Assembly (NCBI GenBank): GCA_049941595.1
Contig: JBNFNA010000003.1
Coordinates: 124,001 to 188,000 of the forward strand
DNA length: 64,000 bases
DNA from: Pasteurella sp049941595
GTDB lineage: Bacteria; Pseudomonadota; Gammaproteobacteria; Enterobacterales; Pasteurellaceae
Reading direction: 5' to 3'
The notes beneath the pieces are model-generated. The model saw only the letters and a program-made list of their open reading frames with translations. It was not told where the DNA came from and searched no databases. Both the position numbers and the translations under genes were made by a program. Below are positions 34,904-44,288 of the stretch, piece by piece; position 1 is the stretch's first letter; every line of letters begins with the position of its first letter.

Positions 34904-35446
34904 TTATTTTGCTTCTTTAAACGCTTTAATACGTTGTAAATGCTGTGAAATCTTTTTAAATTTATGGGTTTCTACTTCGTCCCACACAATTTCATAGAAC
35001 GGTGAAAGCGTGTCTGTACTACGTTGAGAATCTAGCACTTCATCTTCGGTTGAAAGAAATACTAAGCACTTCCCTTTATTTTTTGTACGGAAGTTTTCCA
35101 CACATTTTGTCGCAATATCCTCATATTCTTCAGGACGATCGATTTTTCCTTGCATATTCTCATAAGGGAATAAGTTTGGATTAAAAATGGCTTGTTTAAT
35201 GCCACATAAAAAACCGATACGTTCAGACCAGTATCCGCCCAAACCAACACCACAAATTAAAGGCGAAGGATCTTTGCTTTCTGACACCAACTTATGCACT
35301 TCATTTAAGAGAAATTGCATATCATGGCGAGGATGCAAGGTGCTGTAATTGATAAAACGCACATCAGGGTCAATAAATTTTAACTGCATCACTTTTTCGT
35401 GATTCCCTGGACTGCTTGAATCAAACCCGTGTAAATAAATAATCAT
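34904..35446 (-). CDS. ycfP: UPF0227 alpha/beta-hydrolase-fold protein (YcfP)
   Basis: This 180-residue protein starts MIIYLHGFDSSSPGNH, where HGF is the oxyanion-type loop. The nucleophile-elbow position reads GVGLGGYWSE, so the usual Ser of GxSxG is replaced by Leu, as is common in UPF0227. NPNLFP and VFLSTEDEVLDSQRS supply the family Asp region. The function is not established. It lies 48 bp downstream of rimK on the same strand, with an uptake signal between (35476-35484). Confidence 0.87.
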   Translation of the reverse strand: MIIYLHGFDSSSPGNHEKVMQLKFIDPDVRFINYSTLHPRHDMQFLLNEVHKLVSESKDPSPLICGVGLGGYWSERIGFLCGIKQAIFNPNLFPYENMQGKIDRPEEYEDIATKCVENFRTKNKGKCLVFLSTEDEVLDSQRSTDTLSPFYEIVWDEVETHKFKKISQHLQRIKAFKEAK

Positions 35447-35493
35447 AATGACTCCTTAAAAAAGCGATATTTTTTACCGCACTTTATGCGATA

Positions 35494-36408
35494 TTATTTT
35501 GTATATGCTTGGTATTTTTTCTCAAGATACACAATCATTTGCAATGCAATATCAATGCCACTGGTTTTTTCAATCATTTCTAATCCGGGGCTTGCATTGA
35601 CTTCCAACACCAATAAACCCCGTTTAGAACGGATTACATCTACGCCAGCAATATCTAATCCTAACGCTTTCGTTGAACGAATCGCAATCAATTTTTCTTC
35701 TTCAGTTAATTTTACTTTTTGAGCAAGACCTCCACGATGGAAATTCGCGCGAAACTCACCGTTCTGCCCAATACGCTCCATTGCGGCAACCACTTTGTCA
35801 CCAATCACAAAGCAGCGTAAATCCGTTCCATTAGCTTCTTCCACAAATTCTTGCATTAGCACTGGAATATCCGCCTGCTTCAATGTTTCTAAAATACTAA
35901 CCGCACTTTGTGGCTTGTCTGCCAAAATCACGCCAATGCCTTGTGAGCCGGATAAGGTTTTCAAAATGGTTGGCGAACGCATTTGTCTTACTGCTTGCTG
36001 TGCTGAACACTCAATGCCTGATAGTGAAGAAGCAGGCACGGCTATGCCATTTTCAGCGAGCAACTGCAAGCTTAACCATTTATCACGGGCTTTCAAAAAG
36101 GCGCTTTCGTTATTCAAACATAAAATCTGCTTAGCTTGGAAATGGCGTAACACCGCACAGCCCATTCTGGTGCTGGCAGAGCCAAAACGTGGAATAACTG
36201 CATCATATTCAGGTAAGAGATAAGGTTCAGTATCAAGCGTGGGCTGATAATACAATGCAAAGTGCGGTGCATTTTCAGCAAGATTTAATAAACAACGATT
36301 GGGATCTAAAATATCAACGGAATGCCCACTGTTTTCAGCTGCTTGTTTTAAACGTTGGCAACTATATAAACGCGGTTCTCGGCATAGGATCAATAATTTC
36401 ATCTGCAT
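35494..36408 (-). CDS. rimK: Ribosomal protein S6--L-glutamate ligase
   Basis: This ATP-grasp ligase of about 302-304 residues adds glutamate to the C terminus of ribosomal protein S6. It shows the N-terminal LYSCQRLKQAAENSGH, the ATP-grasp lysine strand PTILKTLSGSQGIGV, RCFVIGDKVVAAMERIGQNGEFRANFHRGG and the metal-binding VLEVNASPGLEMIEKTSG. Two in-frame starts (36408, 36402) are close. It is divergent from grxA, as in H. influenzae, where the two are adjacent. Confidence 0.93.
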   Translation of the reverse strand: MQMKLLILCREPRLYSCQRLKQAAENSGHSVDILDPNRCLLNLAENAPHFALYYQPTLDTEPYLLPEYDAVIPRFGSASTRMGCAVLRHFQAKQILCLNNESAFLKARDKWLSLQLLAENGIAVPASSLSGIECSAQQAVRQMRSPTILKTLSGSQGIGVILADKPQSAVSILETLKQADIPVLMQEFVEEANGTDLRCFVIGDKVVAAMERIGQNGEFRANFHRGGLAQKVKLTEEEKLIAIRSTKALGLDIAGVDVIRSKRGLLVLEVNASPGLEMIEKTSGIDIALQMIVYLEKKYQAYTK

Positions 36409-36557
36409 TCATTTAAGAAAAATACCTACAACAATTCGGTTATATTACACGTAATCTACGTAATGGAAAAATACTTTATATTTTTAATCCAAATACGGTA
36501 AAATGTCTAAACGCAAATTGCGCAAACTCACTTATTTTCAATCCAAAGGGGAATATT

Positions 36558-36821
36558 ATGTTCGTTGTTATTTTTGGTCGTCCAGGCTGCCCATACTGCG
36601 TACGTGCAAAATCACTAGCTGATAAATTAAAAAGCACATTGCCAGATTTTGACTACCGTTATGTCGATATCATTGCAGAAGGTATTTCTAAAGCTGATTT
36701 ATCAAAATCAGTGGGTAAGCCAGTAGAAACTGTGCCACAAATCTTCATCGATGAAAAACCTATCGGTGGTTGTACCGATTTCGAAGCATTAATGAAAGCC
36801 CAATTCAACGTTGTTGCTTAA
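36558..36821 (+). CDS. grxA: Glutaredoxin 1 (dithiol)
   Basis: This 87-residue glutaredoxin has the active-site CPYC (residues 11-14, in GRPGCPYCVRAKSLA), the cis-Pro segment ETVPQIFID and the glutathione-binding GGCTDFEAL. It reduces disulfides such as those of ribonucleotide reductase using glutathione. AAAGGGG precedes the ATG. It is alone on its transcript, ending in an uptake-signal-type terminator. Confidence 0.96.
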   Translation: MFVVIFGRPGCPYCVRAKSLADKLKSTLPDFDYRYVDIIAEGISKADLSKSVGKPVETVPQIFIDEKPIGGCTDFEALMKAQFNVVA

Positions 36822-36833
36822 TCCTTCTTTTAA

Positions 36834-36865
36834 TAAGTGCGGTGAATTTTCACCGCATTTTTTAT
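36834..36865 (+). terminator. Terminator after grxA built on an uptake signal
   Basis: AAGTGCGGTGAA pairs with TTCACCGCATTT, followed by TTTT. The 5' arm is an exact uptake signal (36835-36843); the 3' arm is a near copy. Confidence 0.82.
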
Positions 36866-36945
36866 ATCTGAAAATTTCCACTTGCACATTTCTCAAAATG
36901 AATATAAATTCACAAAAATAGAATAATTATCTAACAGGAAAGAAT

Positions 36946-38259
36946 ATGCGTAGCACCGAATTAGTTCATTGGTTTAGACAATCCACGCCTTATGTCAATA
37001 TGCATAATGGAAAAACCTTTGTGATTATGCTTGACGGCGATACTATTGCAAGTCCAAATTTCGTTAATATTATTAATGATATCAGCTTATTACATAGTCT
37101 TAATGTCAAGCTTGTGATTGTGTTTGGAGCAAGATATCAAATCAATGAGTTACTTTCACAACATCAAATTGAACCGAACTATTATAAAAATATCCGTATC
37201 ACTGATTTACAAAGTTTAGAGCTTGTCAAACAAGCGGTCGGCAAATTGCACTATGATATTTCCTCATTGCTTTCACTGCGACCTGCGCATTCGCCTCTCA
37301 CTAATGTCGTAAGTGGTAACTTTGTGATTGCTCAACCGATTGGCGTGGATGATGGTATCGATTATCAACACAGTGGTAAAATTCGTCGTGTGAATACCGA
37401 AAGTATCCAACAACAATTAGAACGTAATGCAATTGTGCTAATCGGCCCTATTGCTTCTTCTGTGACTGGCGAGAACTTTAACTTGCCTTTTGAAGAAATC
37501 GCGATGCAGATTGCAATCAAGTTAAAGGCAGAAAAGCTGATTGGTTTCTCAAATACACAAGGGCTTCTTGATGAAAATGGCAATACTATTTCGGATTTAT
37601 TGCCACACGAAGCAGAGCAACATTTGCAAAATTTAATTCAACAAAACCAATATCACAGCTCGCAAGCCCGTTTTTTACAAGCGGCTGTCGAAGTGTGTCG
37701 TGCGGGAATAAAGCGTGCTCATCTAATTAGCTATGAAGAAGACGGTTCGCTATTGCAAGAGTTATTCACTCGTGATGGCGTTGGCACACAGCTTTCAACG
37801 GATCTTTCTGAAACTATTCGTTTGGCGACGGTCAATGATATTCCTGCATTGCTTGAGCTTATTCGCCCATTAGAACAGCAAGGTATTCTGGTGAAACGCT
37901 CACGTGAACAGCTTGAAATGGAAATTAATAATTACACGATTATTGATCGTGATGGTGTGATCATCGCTTGTGCTGCACTAAATTGCTACTTTGAAGAAAG
38001 TATGGCAGAAATGGCTTGTGTTGCTGTGCACCCAGATTATCGCAATTCATCACGTGGTGATGTACTATTAGACGCAATCAAAAAACGGGCAAAACAGCTG
38101 AATATTCAAACCTTATTTGTCTTGACCACTCGCACCGTGCATTGGTTTCAAGAGCGTGGTTTTGAATTAGCAACGGTAAACGAACTCCCCGAAGGAAAAC
38201 GAAAACATTATAACTACCAACGCCGTTCTAAAATTTTGATGCTACATTTAGGCCAATAA
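36946..38259 (+). CDS. argA: N-acetylglutamate synthase
   Basis: This 437-residue enzyme catalyses the first step of arginine synthesis, acetyl-CoA + glutamate to N-acetylglutamate. It has an N-terminal amino-acid-kinase-like domain (about 1-285, with VIMLDGDTIASPNFVNIINDI) that binds arginine for feedback control. The C-terminal GNAT acetyltransferase domain (about 290-437) includes AEMACVAVHPDYRNSSRGD and TTRTVHWFQERGFE. ACAGGAAAG precedes the ATG. No other arg gene is in the window. Confidence 0.95.
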   Translation: MRSTELVHWFRQSTPYVNMHNGKTFVIMLDGDTIASPNFVNIINDISLLHSLNVKLVIVFGARYQINELLSQHQIEPNYYKNIRITDLQSLELVKQAVGKLHYDISSLLSLRPAHSPLTNVVSGNFVIAQPIGVDDGIDYQHSGKIRRVNTESIQQQLERNAIVLIGPIASSVTGENFNLPFEEIAMQIAIKLKAEKLIGFSNTQGLLDENGNTISDLLPHEAEQHLQNLIQQNQYHSSQARFLQAAVEVCRAGIKRAHLISYEEDGSLLQELFTRDGVGTQLSTDLSETIRLATVNDIPALLELIRPLEQQGILVKRSREQLEMEINNYTIIDRDGVIIACAALNCYFEESMAEMACVAVHPDYRNSSRGDVLLDAIKKRAKQLNIQTLFVLTTRTVHWFQERGFELATVNELPEGKRKHYNYQRRSKILMLHLGQ

Positions 38260-38262
38260 GAT

Positions 38263-38297
38263 AAAAAAAATCGGTTAACTCAGTTAACCGATTTTCG
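38263..38297. terminator. Convergent terminator between argA and manA
   Basis: AAAATCGGTTAACT/AGTTAACCGATTTT, separated by a single base, form a long stem flanked by A and T runs. Confidence 0.87.
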
Positions 38298-38314
38298 TCC
38301 TATGCGCTATTTAT

Positions 38315-39517
38315 TTAAGGCAATTTTGCTACAACGCAATAACCTTCTTGTATGCCTTCAATTTGGTAATCCACATCACTTGAAATAAACGCAGACTCCC
38401 CTTGTTTCAATATAAGTGCGGTCGAATTTTGCGAAATTTTGACTTGACCTGACATCACGAGCAAAATTTCTGCACTATGAGAATGGCATTGGTGCAGTTC
38501 ATTTTGCTGATAACGGATATTCGTCAAAGCAAAATCTTTTGCAGGCGTTGGATAAGTAAAAATTCTGCTACTTTCTGGCACTTGTGCAATGATTTTAGGC
38601 TCAATTTCTTGGCAGTCGACAATTTTTAACAGCTCTGGAATATCCACGTGTTTTGGTGTCAAACCACCACGGATTACGTTGTCTGAACACGCCATTAGTT
38701 CAATATTTTGACCACGAAGATAAGCGTGAGGAATGCCCGCATCTTGGAAAATTCCTTCACCTTGTTTTAAATGCACAATGTTAAACAAGTAGAAACACAC
38801 AAGCCCCGCATCTAATTTTTCAGGTGCAATTTTCATTGCTTCCATTGTGTAAATCACCCAATAATCTGGGTTGTCTAAACTCAATTGTTGAGCTGAATAA
38901 GCCGCTTGGTTTTCTTTAATAATTGGCAACAACCATTCGGCTAATTGCGCCTGTGTTGCCTGCATAATAAAGGCATAAAAATCCGATAAACTTTGTTTTT
39001 CTAACTGTGTCGCTAATGCGGCTAATGAAGGACGTTGTTGCAAAGTAGCTAAAATAGCTGATTTGTGTTTAAAGCCGTGTAGCAACCAAAAATCCGATAA
39101 GGCAATCATCATCTCAGGCTTGTGGTTGCGGTCTTTATAAGTGCGTTTAGGATCTTTTAAATCAATCCCTTTTTCATTCTCTTCAATAAAACCAAGTTCG
39201 GCTTGTTGCTTTGTTGGATGTAACTGGATCGAAAGTGGTTTTGCCACATCAAGGATCTTTAATAAATACGGTAAATCTTGCCCAAATTGCACCGCACTTT
39301 TTTCACCTAATAGCTGTGGAGAGGCTAACAATAAATCTGTTAACGGTTGTTTTTGCTCTGCAATTTCCACTAATGATGGCGCTGAAGAATGAGCTCCGAG
39401 CCACCACTCTGCATAAGGCTGCCCAGTTGGATTTTCTAATCCTAGTAAAGTTGGAATATAATTTTCACCACCCCAAGCATAATGTTGTTCACACCCCACT
39501 AACTTATAAATACACAT
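38315..39517 (-). CDS. manA: Mannose-6-phosphate isomerase (type I)
   Basis: This 400-residue zinc enzyme interconverts mannose-6-phosphate and fructose-6-phosphate. Zinc-binding and catalytic segments are KPLSIQLHPTKQQAE (about 95-109), DRNHKPEMMIAL and QDAGIPHAYLRGQNIELMACSDN (about 258-280). Its stop leads into the argA terminator, and its start is 8 bp after yobD, so yobD-manA are one transcript. It completes the pathway from the manXYZ PTS nearby, whose product is mannose-6-phosphate. Confidence 0.95.
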   Translation of the reverse strand: MCIYKLVGCEQHYAWGGENYIPTLLGLENPTGQPYAEWWLGAHSSAPSLVEIAEQKQPLTDLLLASPQLLGEKSAVQFGQDLPYLLKILDVAKPLSIQLHPTKQQAELGFIEENEKGIDLKDPKRTYKDRNHKPEMMIALSDFWLLHGFKHKSAILATLQQRPSLAALATQLEKQSLSDFYAFIMQATQAQLAEWLLPIIKENQAAYSAQQLSLDNPDYWVIYTMEAMKIAPEKLDAGLVCFYLFNIVHLKQGEGIFQDAGIPHAYLRGQNIELMACSDNVIRGGLTPKHVDIPELLKIVDCQEIEPKIIAQVPESSRIFTYPTPAKDFALTNIRYQQNELHQCHSHSAEILLVMSGQVKISQNSTALILKQGESAFISSDVDYQIEGIQEGYCVVAKLP

Positions 39518-39525
39518 TGTTACCT

Positions 39526-39981
39526 CTATTTCTTATAACCACCAAAAAATTGTACTAATGACGCTTTGTCTTCTTCATTTAATAAATGGGCGAGTAAACG
39601 TTTTCCAGTGACAAGATCGATCACTAAAATATCGTTATCTGCCAAATTAATCTGGTTGATTTTATCATATTGGAAGTACATATTACCGAAGAAAAAGCCT
39701 TTTTCTTTCAGTAACAACACGGGGGAGCGTACAAATGCGGCATAAACAGTGAGTAAAATTAACGCACCAAGTAAATATAAAGTGAGCGATGAAATGTTGG
39801 ATTGTGTTTGATAAATAATAATCACAATCAGCGCAATAAAAATCACAGCATCTTTCTTTGCTTGTTTTTTTAACCGTACTTTTAGCCGCGTTTTGCCTTT
39901 CCAAAAATCCATTCCAAATTGATCATAGAATGCATAACAAAAAAACAGCGCAATACCGATAAGAAGAAGTGTATTAATCAT
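39526..39981 (-). CDS. yobD: DUF986 inner-membrane protein (YobD)
   Basis: This 151-residue protein has three membrane segments and aligns with E. coli YobD (YDQFGMDFWKGKTRLKVRLKK, KKDAVIFIALIVIIIYQTQ, KGFFFGNMYFQYDKINQINL). In E. coli yobD directly follows manXYZ, and here it lies between the P2-type porin and manA, so the association with mannose genes is kept. Function is unknown. The frame is open for 24 codons upstream, but ATG 39981 gives the family N terminus. Confidence 0.87.
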   Translation of the reverse strand: MINTLLLIGIALFFCYAFYDQFGMDFWKGKTRLKVRLKKQAKKDAVIFIALIVIIIYQTQSNISSLTLYLLGALILLTVYAAFVRSPVLLLKEKGFFFGNMYFQYDKINQINLADNDILVIDLVTGKRLLAHLLNEEDKASLVQFFGGYKK

Positions 39982-40057
39982 AAAAATATCAATTGAACAG
40001 CCATAAAGTGGCAAGATAGTAGCAAACTTACCTATTAAAGTAAATTTCACCACAAAA

Positions 40058-40090
40058 CAAAAAGGATGAACTTTCGTCCATCCTTTTTAT
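40058..40090 (-). terminator. Terminator after the P2-type porin
   Basis: AAAGGATG/CATCCTTT with a paired inner GAAC-type loop (40061-40086) is followed on the minus strand by TTTTGTTTTG. Confidence 0.8.
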
Positions 40091-40110
40091 GATTTTAATC
40101 TAACAACAGA

Positions 40111-41262
40111 TTAGAAGAATACACGTAAACCTACGCCAACTTTGTTGTCTTTAGTTGTGTTAGTCCGAGAGAAAGGTGTCCAGTCATTACCATTCGATGT
40201 GTAACTGCCTGATGACTGCTCTTTAGCTTTTTCATATGCATATTCAACATAAGTTACAACATTCTTGTGTAATTTATAGTCTGCACCAACAATTAAGGTA
40301 TCTACTTTAGTTTTTGCATTAGGTAATACATGCACTTCAACTAGTTCAGCATTAGCCCCAATTAAGTTATAGCTATCTAAATGCTCTTTAATTCTAACAT
40401 TTTTCCATTGAACATATAATTTTGATGGTTCAATCACTTGGTAAGATGCTGAAACTAATAAATGTTGAGCGGTAGTTGCTTTAACATCATTGTCTTTACT
40501 GATTGTTTGACCGTATTCAGCACCAAAACTTACTGGACCATATACTAATTGAGCAGCTGTTCTCCAAGAGGTATTTTGGTATGCTGTTTTAGTTGTTTCT
40601 AAATCCAACTTCTCAACGCCATAACCTGCTGCTAAATTTAATGTTAAGTCTTTAGCTAAGCCTCGAGTATAAAATAAAGATGACTGATATGCATATTTAT
40701 CTCCATACTCTAAATTATATTTGTCATATGGCTCTTCGAAAACATAATTTTTCTTCTCAGCATCACCAAATACGTAATCCAAACCAAAGCTGAAACCACT
40801 CCACTCTGCAGAACGGAATTTGATTGATTTATCTGCTGAATCTAACAAGTTGTTGTTACCGCCCCAAACGTATGCGTTGTCATTTAATTGCACATCGTCA
40901 CCGTTCGTTGCTTGTTTACCGAAAGTTAATGTACCAACACCTTCATAAGCTAAACCAGCGAAAAGTTTGTTAGTCGTTGGGTTACCGAATTTACCAGTTT
41001 CTTCGTCAGTATCATCACCATCGAAACGAACTTCTAAGCCACCTAATGCGCTTAAGCCGTTACCTAAATCTTGGCTCGCTTTAACTTCTAAACGAGAACC
41101 ATCATTTTTTAAATCTGCGCGTTTAGCTTTCTCTTTAGTTAATAATACGCGAACAGAGCCGCCAACTTCTACTTTAGCGCCATCTTTTTCATATACTGTT
41201 GCAGCGTTTGCAGAAGTTGCAAATACTGCTGCGGTTGCTAATGCAATAATTGTTTTTTTCAT
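40111..41262 (-). CDS. ompP2: General porin, OmpP2 family
   Basis: This 383-residue porin has a 20-residue signal peptide (ending TSANA) and a mature protein starting ATVYEKDGAKVEVGGSVRV. A 16-strand barrel closes with KVGVGLRVFF, the terminal Phe being the outer-membrane assembly signal. GTLTFGKQATNGDDVQL and SFGLDYVFGD are porin landmarks. The sequence differs clearly from what I recall of H. influenzae P2, so P2-family porin is the safe name. It lies between manZYX and yobD-manA and may be the sugar entry pore; that is an inference from position. AGAGGACTT precedes the ATG. The 268-bp upstream gap holds a TTGACA on the minus strand but no clear -10. Confidence 0.92.
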   Translation of the reverse strand: MKKTIIALATAAVFATSANAATVYEKDGAKVEVGGSVRVLLTKEKAKRADLKNDGSRLEVKASQDLGNGLSALGGLEVRFDGDDTDEETGKFGNPTTNKLFAGLAYEGVGTLTFGKQATNGDDVQLNDNAYVWGGNNNLLDSADKSIKFRSAEWSGFSFGLDYVFGDAEKKNYVFEEPYDKYNLEYGDKYAYQSSLFYTRGLAKDLTLNLAAGYGVEKLDLETTKTAYQNTSWRTAAQLVYGPVSFGAEYGQTISKDNDVKATTAQHLLVSASYQVIEPSKLYVQWKNVRIKEHLDSYNLIGANAELVEVHVLPNAKTKVDTLIVGADYKLHKNVVTYVEYAYEKAKEQSSGSYTSNGNDWTPFSRTNTTKDNKVGVGLRVFF

Positions 41263-41471
41263 AAATTAAGTCCTCTTAACATTGATTTTCATACAAGGCT
41301 TTATTACTCTAGATAAGTAAGCTACCCTATATTGTCGCCAATTTTCACAATAAATATTGAGATTGTCAACCTAAACCCTAAAATAAGCGTGACATCTGGC
41401 TTATATTTTCAACAAAACAAAATAATCGTTTGAATAATATTACATTTATTTTACATAATCAGATTTTCTGT

Positions 41472-41508
41472 AACAAAAAATAAAGCCTTGATCACTCAAG
41501 GCTTTAAA
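41472..41508 (-). terminator. Terminator after manXYZ
   Basis: AAAGCCTTGA/TCAAGGCTTT (41482-41505) with a four-base loop is followed on the minus strand by ATTTTTTGTT. It separates manXYZ from the porin gene. Confidence 0.87.
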
Positions 41509-41530
41509 GGTTAGAAAATCAATTTTTAGT

Positions 41531-42367
41531 TTATGCTAAAATACCTGTCCACGCACCAAAAATACCTATCGCGAAGAAGCCGATGATAATCCATAATGCA
41601 TTTACACGGTTACGTAATAACCACATACAAGCAAATGTAAGCAATAGTGGTAATAAACCTGGCATTAAGCTATCTAAAATCGTTTGGATAGTTTCAACAC
41701 GTGCTGTACCGTCTTGCATTTGAATGTTTGCTACCACGAATGGTACGTTAATGCTTGTCCATTTCTGAACAAGGGCGCCCATAATAAATAGACCAAGGAT
41801 TGATGCACCTTCAGTTAATTTTTGGAGTAAGCCACCACTCATATCACCAACTACATCAAGACCTTTTTTGTAACCGTAAGTTACACCAAAGTAACGTGTT
41901 GCTAAACGCACAAGGTTGAATAATACGAAAAATAGGATTGGGCCTAAAATATTACCATTTACCGCTAAACCGGCACCTAATGCAGCAAATACAGGGCGTG
42001 CTGTACCCCAATAAATTGGGTCACCCACACCAGCTAAAGGTCCCATTAAACCTACTTTAATACCATTGATTGCTGCATCGTCAATTTCTTTACCATTTGC
42101 ACGCTCTTCTTCCATCGCAATGGTTACACCTAATACTGGTGCTGCGACGAACGGTTGAGTATTAAAGAATTCTAAATGGCGTTTGATTGCATCTTTACGC
42201 TCTTGTGAGTTTGGATCTGGATATAAACGCTTGATAACAGGTACCATTGAATAGGCAAAACCTAAAGCTTGCATACGCTCAAAGTTCCAAGAACCTTGGA
42301 AAAGATTAGAACGACGTACTACTGCGTTTAAATCGCTTTGCGTTACTTTTTTAATTTCAGTTGTCAT
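41531..42367 (-). CDS. manZ: PTS mannose-family transporter subunit IID
   Basis: This 278-residue EIID subunit has the family signature region SNLFQGSWNFERMQALGFAYSM near the N terminus and KVGLMGPLAGVGDPIYWGTARP (about 125-146). The C-terminal part is hydrophobic and ends ...IGIFGAWTGILA. With ManY it forms the membrane channel for mannose, glucosamine or related hexoses. It is the last gene of manXYZ, 14 bp after manY, and is followed by a strong terminator. Confidence 0.95.
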   Translation of the reverse strand: MTTEIKKVTQSDLNAVVRRSNLFQGSWNFERMQALGFAYSMVPVIKRLYPDPNSQERKDAIKRHLEFFNTQPFVAAPVLGVTIAMEEERANGKEIDDAAINGIKVGLMGPLAGVGDPIYWGTARPVFAALGAGLAVNGNILGPILFFVLFNLVRLATRYFGVTYGYKKGLDVVGDMSGGLLQKLTEGASILGLFIMGALVQKWTSINVPFVVANIQMQDGTARVETIQTILDSLMPGLLPLLLTFACMWLLRNRVNALWIIIGFFAIGIFGAWTGILA

Positions 42368-42381
42368 TGTTGTAATTCCTA

Positions 42382-43185
42382 TTAATCTAATCTGTTATCA
42401 AGATCGTTGTTACCATTGCTTACTACTTGCACCACTTGTTTGCTTTGATTGTATTTAGGGTGAAGTTGGATATAAAGCACAGCCATAATTGCACCTAAAA
42501 CACCTAGTGCAACTAAGTTGAATTCAGTAAATGCTGCAATAACAAAACCAGCGTAGAAGAATGGCATTAAGTGACCTGCACGCATCATATTAATTACCAT
42601 CGCATAACCTACAACAGCGATGAATCCACCTGCAATTTTCAGACCAGTTGTTACAACATCAGGGATTGCATTTAACATCGCTTGAACAGAATCAGTACCC
42701 GCTGTCATTGCAACGATTAATGCAGGAATTGCGATACGCATTGCTTGTAATAATAATGCAGAACGGTGAATCCAATCTAATTTGTTCAAATCACCACTTT
42801 CAATCACTTTATCCGCTGCGTGTTGGAAACCTACTGTAATTGCACGTACAACATAAGTTAATACTTGGCCTGCAGCTGCAAGTGGAATTGCAATTGCGAT
42901 ACCAGTTGAAATGTCTTGACCACCAACAATAACAAGAATTGTTGATACTACAGAAGCTAATGCTGCATCTGGCGCAAGTGCTGCACCGATGTTCATCCAG
43001 CCTAATGCTAATAACTCTAATGTACCACCCACGATGATACCGGTTTTGATGTCACCTAATACAAGACCAATTAAGGTACAAGCAATTAGAGGACGGTGAG
43101 TTTGCCACTCGTCTAAGATGGATCCCATACCTGATACACAGGCAACTAGGAACACGAGTGCAATTTGTAAAGTTGAAATTTCCAT
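42382..43185 (-). CDS. manY: PTS mannose-family transporter subunit IIC
   Basis: This 267-residue polytopic EIIC protein carries the family motif region GLVLGDIKTGIIVGGTLELLALGWMNIGAALAPDAALAS (about 40-78). With ManZ it forms the sugar channel. The gap to manX is 24 bp and to manZ 14 bp, so the three genes are one operon. EIIC/EIID of this family can also serve as bacteriocin or phage DNA receptors. Confidence 0.95.
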   Translation of the reverse strand: MEISTLQIALVFLVACVSGMGSILDEWQTHRPLIACTLIGLVLGDIKTGIIVGGTLELLALGWMNIGAALAPDAALASVVSTILVIVGGQDISTGIAIAIPLAAAGQVLTYVVRAITVGFQHAADKVIESGDLNKLDWIHRSALLLQAMRIAIPALIVAMTAGTDSVQAMLNAIPDVVTTGLKIAGGFIAVVGYAMVINMMRAGHLMPFFYAGFVIAAFTEFNLVALGVLGAIMAVLYIQLHPKYNQSKQVVQVVSNGNNDLDNRLD

Positions 43186-43209
43186 GTTAGTTTCCTTTGG
43201 TTAAAGTTT

Positions 43210-44193
43210 TTAAATCAAATTATTTTTCTTTAAAAGATCCATCATATACTGACGGCTGTCATTCGAAACTTTGCGAACATCAAGTTCAATATTTTTTGCA
43301 TCAAGCGCTTTGAATGCTTCAATATCTTTATCGTCTACTGAAACCGCACTTGTAATCATTTTCTTACCATCTTTATACGCCATACCACCAACGTTGATTG
43401 ATTTAAAATCAACACCAGCGTCAGATAAACGTAAAACATCAGTTGGGTTAGTAAATAACAACATCATACGCTCACCCGCATATTCAGCATTGTTATAAAC
43501 ACGAATCATTTTTTCGACATCAACCACGTGAGCAGTCACACCTGGAGGCGCAACGCTTTTCAACATTGTTGAACGTACACTATCTTTTGCTACATCGTCA
43601 TTAACAACAACAATACGAGTAACACGACTTTCTTTTGTCCAACGCGTTGCAACTTGACCGTGAATTAAGCGGTCATCAATACGGGCTAAACCGATCGTTA
43701 AATGACCAACACCATTTGCTGTTACAACAGCTGGTTCAACTGGTTTTGTAGCTTGAGCAACTGGCGCAGCTTGTGCTGGCGTTTCTTCCTCTTCTTGATA
43801 ACGTAATGCACGAACACCTGTGCGGCCAGTTTCAAGTGCGATAGCCACTAATTCTTGTAAACTTGGGCCATCATCACGAGCCATAAAGGTTTCAACAAGC
43901 ATAGGAATATTGACACCCGCCACGATATCCATATTGTCTTTGCCTTCAGCTACTCGGTTCGCTGCATTGAATGGACTACCACCCCAAGTATCAACTAAAA
44001 ACAATACCTCATCACAATGAGCTAATGTTGTTGATAACTTTTCTTGGTATTTGGTCATTATCGTCTCAGCATTTTCCCCAGGAACGAAATCGATAGTAGC
44101 AACATTTTCTTGCTCACCGATCAACATTTCTGTGGTTTTAAGTAATTGCTCTGCTGCAACACCGTGGGTCGCTATAATAATAGCAATAGTCAT
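43210..44193 (-). CDS. manX: PTS mannose-family subunit IIAB
   Basis: This 327-residue fused EIIA-EIIB protein has the EIIA phosphorylation His at residue 10 (IIATHGVAAEQLL). An Ala/Pro-rich linker (about 136-160) leads to the EIIB domain with its His at about 178 (ARIDDRLIHGQVATRW). It takes phosphate from HPr and phosphorylates the incoming hexose. It is the first gene of manXYZ, under a CRP-type promoter. Confidence 0.96.
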   Translation of the reverse strand: MTIAIIIATHGVAAEQLLKTTEMLIGEQENVATIDFVPGENAETIMTKYQEKLSTTLAHCDEVLFLVDTWGGSPFNAANRVAEGKDNMDIVAGVNIPMLVETFMARDDGPSLQELVAIALETGRTGVRALRYQEEEETPAQAAPVAQATKPVEPAVVTANGVGHLTIGLARIDDRLIHGQVATRWTKESRVTRIVVVNDDVAKDSVRSTMLKSVAPPGVTAHVVDVEKMIRVYNNAEYAGERMMLLFTNPTDVLRLSDAGVDFKSINVGGMAYKDGKKMITSAVSVDDKDIEAFKALDAKNIELDVRKVSNDSRQYMMDLLKKNNLI

Positions 44194-44238
44194 TGTTTGA
44201 CTCCTTAATAAAATTAAAAATCAAATAGAGTTATTTGA

Positions 44239-44288
44239 GCTGCGAATTATAGAGTAAATACCTATTCAATGATGTGATTTAGATCACA
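44239..44288 (-). promoter_or_regulatory. CRP-activated class II promoter of manXYZ
   Basis: TGTGA-TTTAGA-TCACA (44273-44288) is a perfect CRP site. On the minus strand TATAAT lies at 44246-44251; a start about 7 bp further (near 44239) puts the CRP centre (44280.5) at about -41.5, the classic class II position, where a -35 box is not needed. The 389-bp gap to the MFS gene also has two small hairpins near its right end (TTTCTC/GAGAAA at about 44516-44533 and GCTAC/GTAGC at about 44552-44567), probably in the MFS leader. Confidence 0.8.

Noticed and set aside
34904..35446. Active serine esterase
   Set aside because: The nucleophile elbow reads GVGLGG, without Ser, so ordinary esterase activity cannot be claimed.
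41263..41530. Full sigma-70 promoter for the P2-type porin
   Set aside because: A TTGACA is present on the minus strand near 41368, but no good -10 lies at 16-18 bp, so no promoter was annotated.
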